64,000 nucleotides of DNA, from assembly GCA_026874595.1 (NCBI GenBank), contig CM049309.1:22675033-22739032 (forward strand), given 5' to 3'. The notes under the pieces were generated by a model. It saw only the letters and a list, made by a program, of their open reading frames with translations. It was not told the DNA's origin and ran no database searches. A program made the translations under genes and the position numbers. Source of the stretch: Sipunculus nudus. Taxonomy: Eukaryota; Annelida; Sipuncula; Golfingiida; Sipunculidae. Below, in pieces: positions 12,638 to 22,177 of the stretch (the stretch's first letter is position 1; the number at the start of each line of letters is the position of its first letter).

Positions 12638-14876
12638 ATATAACAGAAATTTGGCCCCTTTTGGCCTTTTTACTTGTTCTTAATAACTCTCACAATCGGC
12701 AGCTTTTACCAATCTGCGATTTGAATTTTCATTATTACTTTATTATTTATATAGCACTCATTATATATGCATCAATAACTCATAATATGCATCAATTGAT
12801 GACTATAATAATATGCAAATAATTGATTATATGCAAATATTTATATACTTCTTTTGGTGCTGTTCATAAACAAATTGAAGTGTTGTTAAAATTAATTTAA
12901 GATTCGTATCATTTGGCATTCAATCACGTGCCATTGTAATGTACTGGTATTAAGGCCAAACGTAAATTACGTATAAGTCAATATAATCTTTTTAGGACGG
13001 GGATATGGAGGTTATATGCGGATATTAAAGAGTGTCGTAACGTCGGGGCACTCTCTGGCACTGTAAAACATTGCAATGTCAATCCTGCCCTTTCAGCAAT
13101 TAATACGGAGTGTTCCTTCACTCTTCTCATAGCCCAGCTAAGCATGAACTTTAGGGTTCATGGATCATTACAGCAGAACCACTAACGTTACAATGAGATC
13201 TGAAAATACCGGCCCCTTTTTCCCCTGGGTTACCTTTTGTGATTTTCAGATACTCGCCCAGACATAACGGGTTTCATGTTCAATTTACACCCAGATGTAC
13301 CGGGTTTGACTTCAAATAAAGCACTCCCTGACATGGCGAGCGAGCGTTTCTTTTAAGCTCTCTGCCTGTTTTCTGACAAATTATTAAGTCATCAATATTT
13401 CACTTTGCACTAATGAGTTTTCACTTAACAGTACACTACACTCAGGTATGAACTAAAATATTTTTTCATATCACGTGAGTGTCCCGTGCGCCACACTGCT
13501 TTTATTGTAATGGAATATACCTCATATAACAAGTACATCATTTTTGGTCTGTATTTGTCGCGTGTAACTCATGTGGTCTACGCACGCCATGCATTTTAAC
13601 TCCCTATCAACACTCGCGAGAACTATCCTTGGGACTATCCTGTTTTATCTTGGTTACGCCTTAGCTTCCTGTCAATATCACACAATACCTACGACAACGC
13701 AGCCTTAACGTGTATTGTAATAGGAATCAGAAGAGCCGTGTAATTTGAGTTTGAAGAAGGCATGGAGACAGAATACAGTTACCATTGTTGACAGGTGACA
13801 GTTTTAATTATAACCATATAGTTGCGAATATTATGAACGACTTTTAAAATAATCTCGCTCATATTTATTACTGAGAAGCATGCACGCCTTGGAGCGTGAT
13901 AGGCGCCAGTGCGCAAACGTAGGAAACAACCCATGTCCGTTAGCAAATAGCGTAATTAATATCAATAACGACTATCCAAATGTCCGTTTACTAATGACGT
14001 CCGGGTAACAGTTATGACTACTCACATTCTTTCAGGTAAGGGACAGACGCGTCTCAGCGGTTTGACTGATGGCAGTGCGGCATCTGCTGCCACATAAAAA
14101 AAAATCATTAAACTACCTGGAGTTCTCGGGACGGCGTGTGATGGAGTCTGCCAGCTTCCTGTGAACCAACGGTACTGTGTGTGAAAGGGCCCCGCGTGGC
14201 ACTGGTGTCCTCAGAAAAGGTGTCTTCAGTTTCATCACCATGACAGCTTTGATTCGGTATCCAAGGTAACGGCTGATTCTATAAAGCCCCTAGTCGCATA
14301 AAGACCTGACAGAGTGGCATGCAGTAAATAAATCTTAAAAGCATTTGAAAGTAAAAGAACGGACATACGCTATATGTCCGCTGTCACGCTGAATAATTAA
14401 AGGGATACCATGGTTTTATGCGCAATAACCGAGAGACTTTATATGGAATATATGTTTTAAACATATCAATGCTTTTTCCATAAAACAGTCTCGAAAAGAC
14501 AACGGACAAAGTGCTCTCTTATTATACATATTGGTACAGGAGCAGAGTGGAAGGATCGCCATATAAAGATATACATATGTATAAGGATTTTTTTAATATC
14601 GGCAGCAAGACAATAGATCGACAGAAGCAACACAGTCACTTAATATTGCTAGAAATCCGCAGTTCAGATCATTAGGCGGTCAATGAACAAGTCATGTAAC
14701 AATGGCCTACACAGTATTACGTCGTTTGTATGTAACCAAGATTTTGATTTCGTTATCAGGTTTTACTGGACATATTTAGTATTCTATTGTGCTCCTTGCA
14801 TCACGGCACGGGGTGGAACATTAACCGTGTCTTTTGATCTTATGGCCACGTCGGTTATTCGATGTGATCAGTGATA
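12638..14876. other. Intergenic, upstream of the GPCR gene
   Basis: No supportable exon. The sequence becomes richer in CpG from about 13550 towards the GPCR start, as expected for a 5' flank, but no single regulatory site stands out apart from the TATA-like motif listed separately. Confidence 0.45.
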
Positions 14877-14877
14877 A

Positions 14878-14887
14878 CTTTATAAAC
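14878..14887 (+). promoter_or_regulatory. Possible TATA box of the GPCR gene
   Basis: The sequence tttataaacc lies about 70 bp before the GPCR start codon, which would put initiation near 14910 and leave a short unspliced 5' leader. Position and sequence are suggestive only; such motifs are common in AT-rich DNA. Confidence 0.2.
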
Positions 14888-14954
14888 CAGATGCATTTTG
14901 AGCACGTTCATTTACTCAACGGGTCTATGGAAATGAAATGATCCTCAGGTCAAC

Positions 14955-16070
14955 ATGAACACCACTGCACAAACGAACGACACACAGGAGATGGCAGAGT
15001 CGAGGGATGCCGTGGCCACGATCCCGGTCCTCGCCTTGTTAATTCTGACAACCTGCTTGGCCAACGTCTTAGTGATTGTTTGTATCAAAAAGGAGAAGCG
15101 TCTACGTACGATCAGTAACATATACGTGGCGTCGCTGGCGGCGGCCGACCTGCTGGTAGGCCTCGTGGTTATGAATGGTATGGTGTTCTTTACTGTGTAC
15201 GGCTACTGGCCTTTAGGGGAGGTGCTTTGTACTATCTGGGTGTCACTCGACTTCTCTTGTTGTACCGTGTCCATGCTTCACCTGTGTCTAATCGGCTACG
15301 ACAGGTACAAAGCCATCGTTCATCCTCTCGACTATCGCTTCAGGCGCCAAAAGAAACAAGCAATGTTTAATATATCTGCCGTGTGGTTGATTGGGATCCT
15401 GGCGTGGGTTCCGGCAGTCATCGCAATCAGAAAACACAGTCCCTCCCAACCAGGGGATTGTTTCTTTATTCCTAACCGACTTTATATATTGCTTCAGTCT
15501 ATATTTGTCTATTTCCTGCCGATTTTTGCGATGATCTTCTTCTACATCCGGTGTCTGTATGCGCTCTACATCCGTGGACGGAACCTGATCAGCGATGCCC
15601 GACTTCACACCCACCCGGCCACAAGCCAGCACGGTGTAGCAAGTGTGTCGAAAAGCATGGAGCAAGGACACCCCATTGAAATTACCAATGACCTATCTGT
15701 GTCCACAATGGAAGCAACAACCGCCGGTGGATGGTCCGAAAGTGAACGCAGCATTCGGCGCTCTACTAACCAGCGTGAACAACACAAGAGATGCCTGCGG
15801 ACATTAGGAGCGGTGATGTTGATGTTCTTAGCTTGTTGGCTCCCTTTCTGTCTGCTGTGGCCTATAACAGCTTACTGCGATACCTGCGTACAAACATGGC
15901 TCCTGGAGCTCTCATACTGGTCAGCTTATATTAATTCTACCTTAAACCCCATGCTGTACTTCATTACCAACAAAGATTTCAGGTTTGCCTTGCAAAAAAT
16001 AATTTGTCGAAAGAAAAGCACCCTGGATAATGCAGGACGAACTCAGTGTACACGCTGCACTGTTGATTGA
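14955..16070 (+). CDS. Aminergic-type rhodopsin-family GPCR, intronless
   Basis: A 371-aa seven-helix receptor predicted at the plasma membrane. What is seen: two N-glycosylation sites near the N-terminus (NTT, NDT); N37 in TM1; D65 in TM2 (LAAADLLVGL); C92 pairing with C169 of the second extracellular loop; D99 in TM3, the amine-binding Asp 17 residues before D116-R117-Y118; P189 in TM5; C-W295-L-P in TM6; W323 and Y326 in TM7; and N331-P-x-x-Y335, followed by a helix 8 with Cys351. The third loop is about 75 residues. D99, W323 and Y326 are the signature of biogenic-amine receptors. TM5 lacks the paired serines typical of catecholamine receptors (Q181, S182, V185 in that region), and TM6 reads F-C after the Pro instead of F-F. 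The ligand is therefore undetermined; histamine, muscarinic, serotonin or trace-amine-like are all possible. The start has A at -3. AATAAA at 16556 is a likely polyadenylation signal. Confidence 0.93.
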   Translation: MNTTAQTNDTQEMAESRDAVATIPVLALLILTTCLANVLVIVCIKKEKRLRTISNIYVASLAAADLLVGLVVMNGMVFFTVYGYWPLGEVLCTIWVSLDFSCCTVSMLHLCLIGYDRYKAIVHPLDYRFRRQKKQAMFNISAVWLIGILAWVPAVIAIRKHSPSQPGDCFFIPNRLYILLQSIFVYFLPIFAMIFFYIRCLYALYIRGRNLISDARLHTHPATSQHGVASVSKSMEQGHPIEITNDLSVSTMEATTAGGWSESERSIRRSTNQREQHKRCLRTLGAVMLMFLACWLPFCLLWPITAYCDTCVQTWLLELSYWSAYINSTLNPMLYFITNKDFRFALQKIICRKKSTLDNAGRTQCTRCTVD

Positions 16071-16577
16071 ACAGCACTCCAATTCTTTGAAAAACAACAT
16101 GAAGCTTCATCGAATTTTAACATCATTTGAAGTGTGTTTTTCAGGCATAACTTATTGACAGATTAGCTTCTGCTCCGTTACGGCGTCGTGTCTTTGTAGG
16201 CAACACCAATCGATGATACACTTTTAAACCATTAAGGTAACAGAGTGAAAACTCCTCACTGGTCTCCACGTGAGGTGACGATTACAGCATGTCATTTGTT
16301 TTAAATCAGAGTTCTCATTGCCAAGAGCCTTTTCAGGAGGATGCTTGATAGGTCCCTTTATCCCTCGTCATTAATGAATCGAGTTCATCGCTCTTATTGA
16401 GAGCTGGGGGTGCTTTGTTGTAACAGCAGCAGCAGCAGCCCGATCTGAATCTATAACGTCTACTAAAAGTGAACTCAACGACCACTTTATATACTCAATG
16501 ATTAATGAAAGCGCAGTGATTTATATAGTTGAGTTTGATAAATTATTAACATGAAAATAAAAAAAGGGACAAATTGT
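15748..16577 (+). repeat. Tandem duplication unit 1 (GPCR 3' end and 3' flank)
   Basis: This segment (829 bp plus one junction T at 16577) is repeated directly at 16578-17405. It starts inside the third-intracellular-loop codons of the receptor gene and ends just past the AATAAA signal. By eye I count five substitutions and one single-base deletion between the copies, so the duplication is recent. A (CAG)5 run near 16427-16441 lies in the 3' flank. Confidence 0.95.
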
Positions 16578-16900
16578 GCAGCATTCGGCGCTCTACTAAC
16601 CAGCGTGAACAACACAAGAGATGCCTGCGGACATTAGGAGCGGTGATGTTGACGTTCTTAGCTTGTTGGCTCCCTTTCTGTCTGCTGTGGCCTATAACAG
16701 CTTACTGCGATACCTGCGTACAAACATGGCTCCTGGAGCTCTCATACTGGTCAGCTTATATTAATTCTACCTTAAACCCCATGCTGTACTTCATTACCAA
16801 CAAAGATTTCAGGTTTGCCTTGCAAAAAATAATTTGTCGAAAGAAAAGCACCCTGGATAATGCAGGACGAACTCAGTGTACACGCTGCACTGTTGATTGA
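16578..16900 (+). pseudogene. Partial GPCR copy (TM6, TM7 and C-terminus only)
   Basis: This is the second copy of the receptor's last ~105 codons, beginning at the residues equivalent to Ser266 (IRRSTNQREQHKR) and ending at the same stop. TM6, TM7, the NPxxY motif and helix 8 are intact. One amino-acid change is seen: Met290 of the full gene is Thr here (ATG to ACG at 16652-16654). It has no TM1-TM5, no promoter and no convincing own start codon; the open frame merely runs into it from unrelated 3'-flank sequence. It is best read as a truncated gene fragment created by the tandem duplication. Confidence 0.9.
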
Positions 16901-17405
16901 ACAGCACTCCATTTCTTTGAAAAACAACATGAAGCTTCATCGAATTTTAACATCATTTGAAGTGTGTTTTTCAGGCATAACTTATTGACAGATTAGCTTC
17001 TGCTCCGTTACGGCGTCGTGTCTTTGTAGGCAACACCAATCGATGATACACTTTTAAACCATTAAGGTAACAGAGTGAAAACTCCTCACTGGTCTCCACG
17101 TGAGGTGATGATTACAGCATGTCATTTGTTTTAAATCAGAGTTCTCATTGCCAAGAGCCTTTTCAGGAGGATGCTTGATAGGTCCCTTTATCCCTCGTCA
17201 TTAATGAATCGAGTTCATCGCTCTTATTGAGAGCTGGGGGTGCTTTGTTGTAACAGCAGCAGCATCAGCCCGATCTGAATCTATAACGTCTACTAAAAGT
17301 GAACTCAACGACCACTTTATATACTCAATGATAAATGAAAGCGCAGTGATTTATATAGTTGAGTTTGATAAATTATTAACATGAAAATAAAAAAAGGACA
17401 AATTG
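16578..17405 (+). repeat. Tandem duplication unit 2
   Basis: Second copy (828 bp) of 15748-16576. It includes the stop, the 3' flank, the CAG run (one CAG changed to CAT) and a second AATAAA at 17386. The right boundary is the point (aaattg|attgcc) where similarity to copy 1 ends. Confidence 0.95.
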
Positions 17406-17580
17406 ATTGCCAATTATTTATTCAACTTACATTTAACTTTCCCCTTTTAATTTAAGGCAGCACTATAGAGCACGGAGAAAAGTTGAGGTGTTCCGCAGGG
17501 AAGCAACTTTTGTCATATAGATTTAATAAAAAAAATATAATTAAAACACGGTATTATCTGAAACAATTTTTCAATAAGAT

Positions 17581-17611
<31 letters not shown>

Positions 17612-19185
17612 AAAGCCTCCCTCTTCTCCACAGGAAATGAATGTTTTCAGATCCATTTCTGCATATTCTTAATTTCTTAAGACAATATGTACTTGACCTT
17701 TGATTGTGTATGGTCTTGTGTGAAATTTTCACCACACCAAGAGGTTCCTACATAACAGTTATGAATACTTCTCAATTAATAAGACTATATGATTTGGACT
17801 TCCAAATTCGTGGTATTTTCTCATTAATGATATGTTTAAAAGGGCTATGGGAAGACATTCACATTGAAGAGTAGGGACGCATTATTCACTTTTTAAACAG
17901 AATGATCCTGATAAAATTGAAGCAAATTTGGACACACAGTTCTTTTAAAAAGAAAACTTGTTCATTGTATTAGGTGGCAATTATGGTGTTAAATGCAAAA
18001 GCATGTAAAATTAAGTTAAACCACGCGTGTTTTGACTGATGATGTTATACAGTGACAGAGCCGACTGGCCGATCGCGAGCTGTACACGTCGTCTGTAAAA
18101 AGCAGGCAAGACATCGGGTCAAATGAGTATTGTACAAAAACCACATCTGGGTCCAGACTGAGGACACTCATTTGAACGGGCATTCAGCGTGCTCAGGGTC
18201 CTTGCAGGGAAAAGTGGGCGATAATGGATGATCGACTACGGTGTGTACGGCCTAGAGGACAAGGTCAAGGTAAAAACACTAAGGACTTAGGACTATTATC
18301 GTGCCCAGGTTTAAGCCATATTGAAAATTTAGCGCAAACAGATGCGTCTTTCGTCAGTGATATAATGACTCTTTCATATGTGCCTTTGTTCTGTCAGTAA
18401 CTGGATGTGCTCCGTCTGTGACGCAGATTTCATTTTGCCGTACTGTTGTGATACGTGTTGCACATAGTTTTTATCGCGTATTTCCCAGTGGTTATAATAT
18501 AAAAATTACTATTATCTGCTGTATTATTCAGTGTATGGCCAGACACAAGGCCATGAACGTATGTTATGTATCTTAAACTCAGTGGAACTTTCATTGATGA
18601 AGTATAATGTAAATACCTTTGTTATATCATGGAAGAGTGAAACCACCGTTACTGGTGAGTGCCAGTAACCTATTCTTATCGTATAAATACACTTGTCTTG
18701 GTCAAACTACGTATTTTTACTTTGTTTATGTTGACTGAGGATTGTATGTACTAGCTGTGAGACGTCCGCAGCAGAACAGACACTCCTGCTTACTTAGGAC
18801 AATCGTAAGCGGATTGCCTCATATCGGACAATTCTGTCCCTGTGAAAAATTGATAAGGGACTTTTAAACAGATCTGGAGTCTTAAAGGAGATGTGCGACC
18901 ACCTGTAAATATGTCTCGTAGTAACAAGCCGAAATAGTATACAACGCAGCCTAATTCGGACCTTTAATTTTTCAAAATCAAACTCTTCTTTAGGACTACA
19001 ATTATAAAAATGTATCCAATTTTCTCTCTGTACCTTCTTGCAATGCATTTCTGTTTCCCTGACTGGCTCTCCATGTTTGCGATAACTGTTCTCGGAAAAA
19101 GTGCTCCATGGTGTCAGATGTATCTGTCTGTAATTTATAGTTTATTTATTTTACATAGATTTGACAAAAATTTGACATATTTATA
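17406..19185. other. Intergenic, nothing recognised
   Basis: An A-rich tract (17576-17613) and AT-rich sequence. No supportable exon, repeat array or RNA gene. Confidence 0.45.
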
Positions 19186-19189
19186 TAAT

Positions 19190-19360
19190 ATAATAGGCAC
19201 TCTCCGTGGATCAGATGGTTTGGTACTGTCATATTACAATCGTCCAAAGGTGGAGGACCCAGCGAAAACCACTCTCCGACCTTGGACGGGCCACTCCACA
19301 ACATACTTATATAGCCCCGCCGGTGGTCGAACACGGGTGCGGAGAGTGCCGAGCTTAATT
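19190..19360 (-). repeat. SINE-like element, copy 1
   Basis: On the minus strand the sequence reads ctcggcactctccgcacc, then a B-box-like gtgttcgaccacc, a cggcggggctata segment, gtccaaggtcggagagtgg and a tcgctgggtcctccacc segment. The same order of blocks, diverged, is found on the minus strand at 41777-41945. The B-box-like motif near the head and the shared body support a tRNA-derived SINE family. Confidence 0.55.
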
Positions 19361-19364
19361 AATT

Positions 19365-19494
19365 AACAGGTACACTACGTAAGCAAAACTAAAACAATAA
19401 CAAACAGACAGGGATCTGGACTGTCAAGTGGTAACAATTGTATATCCCTGTCTGTTTGTTATTGTTTTAGTTTTGCTAACGTAGTGTACCTGTT
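19365..19494. repeat. Long near-perfect inverted repeat (51-bp arms, 28-bp loop)
   Basis: The left arm 19365-19415 and right arm 19444-19494 are reverse complements with one mismatch (aacaggtacactacgt / acgtagtgtacctgtt at the outer end). The loop is 19416-19443. The block could fold into a long hairpin as RNA or extrude as a cruciform. It directly follows the SINE copy. It may be a fold-back transposon end pair or a hairpin RNA locus; nothing in the sequence decides between these. Confidence 0.9.
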
Positions 19495-19589
19495 ATCGAA
19501 TTATAACTGTACGGATACGGCTAAAGTCTGTCCGTTTAAAGCTTGTTGATTTCTGCATTACCTCAGACCATGAGCTGCCAGTGATGCCG

Positions 19590-19900
19590 CGATCTAGATT
19601 TTGTTCATAAAATGTTTATTGGCTCCCACAAGAGGGTATGCCTTCATCCCCTTTCCTGTGTATTTGTGTGTGTTTGTGTGAGTGTTTGTCCACAATATGA
19701 CTCACGCAGTCATGAACGGAATCACATGAAATTTTAATGAATATCCGGTTTCAGGAACGTCATCAAGGAATATTCACAAATGTACAGGCAGTCACTTATG
19801 CACGTGTGAACCTGATGCACGAATGAACCTGGAAGTATGAGCCGAATAAGTGAATGCAGACACGGTTTGGTAGTATCCCACAATATGGCCCTCCACTGCA
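19590..19900 (+). repeat. Dispersed repeat, copy B (inverse of 3925-4260)
   Basis: Contains the TGTGTGTTTGTGTG stretch, followed by actcacgcagtcatgaacgg, a caggaacgtcatcaaggaat segment and a terminal atcccacaatatggccct. The same blocks occur in reverse orientation at 3925-4260. Class unknown. Confidence 0.55.
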
Positions 19901-20490
19901 TTCCGTAAAATACCGATTTCTAGTCTTAATCATTCAATCAATTTTAAGAGAAAACGATATTGATTTATTTGAAGTTACCAAAGATTCGTTATCTTAAAAA
20001 TTTACCGCATTTAAATCACCATTGAATATGATACTGACAATATGTACTCACTAGCAGTGGTAAAATAACATATACAACCGTCAATGGAATTGACAAATAA
20101 TATAAACTGATACTGTTTTGCAGAGTCAGCATCAGTTTTGAATTTCAGAGCATCAACTCTATCAAATATGTATCTCTAGAATGACTGAAGCAATATACAT
20201 GAATATTCCATCTAAAAGGTCAATATGTTTCGTTTGGCTAACAAAACTCAAAATCCCCGCGAAAACATAATAATATTATCGATTCACACTTGTTTAACCT
20301 TTATTGGCAAATAATACGGGATGGAACATCAAAGTTATTGGTACGATAGTGCACGGGTATGATGTGACTCTTGTCCTCCACCACAAAGGCTGAATTGTGT
20401 GTTTAAAAGTCTTCTTTTTATGTATATTTGCATGAGAGCCTCGAGTTGGTAATCTACTTTCAAAGCAAGGGCAGAAGGAAAAATCAACAC
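19901..20490. other. Intergenic, nothing recognised
   Basis: AT-rich sequence without supportable features. Confidence 0.45.
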
Positions 20491-20493
20491 CAC

Positions 20494-20840
20494 CTGTAAC
20501 AATTTAATTCTTGTCTTGATGAATTTTTCTATTTAGAAAGCTAGCATGGCCATACAGGAGGTAGGCTTTTAAATGAATGGCTTTTGATGTTTAGATGTTA
20601 AATAAAACGTCCCACTTTATTTTATCCTGTGTTGGCTATTGCCTTCGATTTTTTTTTAACTTAATCAATTAGTACCAATTTAATTCTCTTCTTGATGAGT
20701 TTTTCTATGGAGAAAGCTAACATGGCCAACTGGAGCTAGGCTTATACTGTTATGGTATTTGATATTTAGATGGTAACTAAAAACGTCCCACTTTATTTGA
20801 TCCTGTGTTGGTTTTTGTCCTTGAATTTTTGTAGTCTGAA
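20494..20840. repeat. Diverged two-unit tandem repeat (~180 bp)
   Basis: Two successive blocks share aatttaattct, cttgatga(a/g)tttttctat, gaaagct(a/a)(g/a)catggcca, a gatgttta/gatatttaga segment and cccactttatttgatcctgtgttgg. The units begin near 20497 and 20676. They are clearly diverged, so this is an old duplication. Confidence 0.7.
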
Positions 20841-21293
20841 ACCTATTATCTTAATACTTGCTGGTCCAACCTGGTCATGTTGTTTCCATGGATACCGTTA
20901 AACAGTCTACGTACAAAGGCGCTTCTTTAAGTTTTAGGAGATAAAAGGTGCTATTGCACATTTCATCAAAATTAAGCAATCACGGACCAAAATCTATGTT
21001 TTTTTTTTGTAAAAGTAAGAGCAACTGCAAATAATAGGGACTGTACTCTCCATTGCTGGGACAAGCGGCCTATCAAATGATATTTCCATCAGTGAAAGAA
21101 CAGGCCTGTAAATATAATCGTTTTTGTTTCCTCTACTTTTGTTACCACACATTTGGTGTGATAAAGTGAAGTGTTACCTGCAAAGAGGGTTTTAATAATT
21201 TCAGATAGCTTTGACAATTTCTCCCAGAGTCCGGTTAGGATGTCCCTTTCGTGTATTTGATAAATACCATCAGCCCAATGGGACTAATTAAGC

Positions 21294-22177
21294 AGGCCGC
21301 ACACAGAGCGGACGAGACGAGATCGGATCGGACCAGGACTGAAAAGTCCTCCACAATCTTTCCCAGTCCGGTCCGGTCCTAGAGGGGTCGCACACAGAGC
21401 GGATCGGATAGGATTTTTTAATAAAATACTCTTATATTATATTATATTATATTATATTATATACATACATACATACAAAAATTATGGCATCTCTATCTGA
21501 GGTAATATACTTCCATTTATAAATAAACCTGGATATCTACAATCTATCCAATTTATGGTAACTTCACCTGTCATCATAAAACACATATAAACAATGGTAT
21601 TGTGCTATGACGTATTTGCTTTGTATTACATCACTCTAAATTTAGTTTTCTGTATATAAATAGGAAACTATATATTTGTACAATACTACTGTTTTGATCA
21701 TACTTAACTATCGAAATATGATCAACAGAAGTATATCTTTGGTTGTTATTTTTATATTAAATTGCAATTACACGTAAATCCTTTATGCTGTATTTAGATG
21801 ATAGATGTGGTGAGCAACACTATTTTTTTTAGCAAATTTCCCTTTATAGCTAAAAGGTACACCAAACTCCATGTGTCACCCACGTTATTTAACGACTCTT
21901 AATTCGCCATCTTCAGATTTGTACGTCTATCATGTGATCCATAGAGCTGCTCTCATTAGTCAATGACAAAGTCTCGATCTTAGCTAGTCCTAAAACCCCC
22001 GCAAACAGAGCGGACTCAATATCAAAACATTTTGATATGGTCAGGATCGCTCAGGACTGGGTCCGGAGCGGTCCCGGACTGGCAGTCCGGTCCGCCAACT
22101 GCCGAAAACTGAGCGGACCGGACCGGATTCAAGTCCGGTCCGATCTCGTCTCGTCTCGTCCGCTTTGTGTGCGGCCT
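21294..22177. mobile_element. Non-autonomous DNA transposon with GC-rich inverted repeats (884 bp)
   Basis: The left end aggccgcacacagagcggac and the right end (reverse complement aggccgcacacaaagcggac) match except for one base, and continue as gagacgagatcgga-like sequence. Sub-terminal tccggtccg repeats occur on both sides. The interior is AT-rich and has no transposase. No clear target-site duplication could be read (agc on the left, act on the right), so the superfamily is open. Confidence 0.8.

Noticed and set aside
15288..15787. Two minus-strand ORFs inside the GPCR gene
   Set aside because: Shadows of the real plus-strand coding sequence.
16574..16900. A second, functional GPCR gene
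   Set aside because: Only TM6, TM7 and the tail are present, and the start of the frame lies in duplicated 3'-flank sequence.
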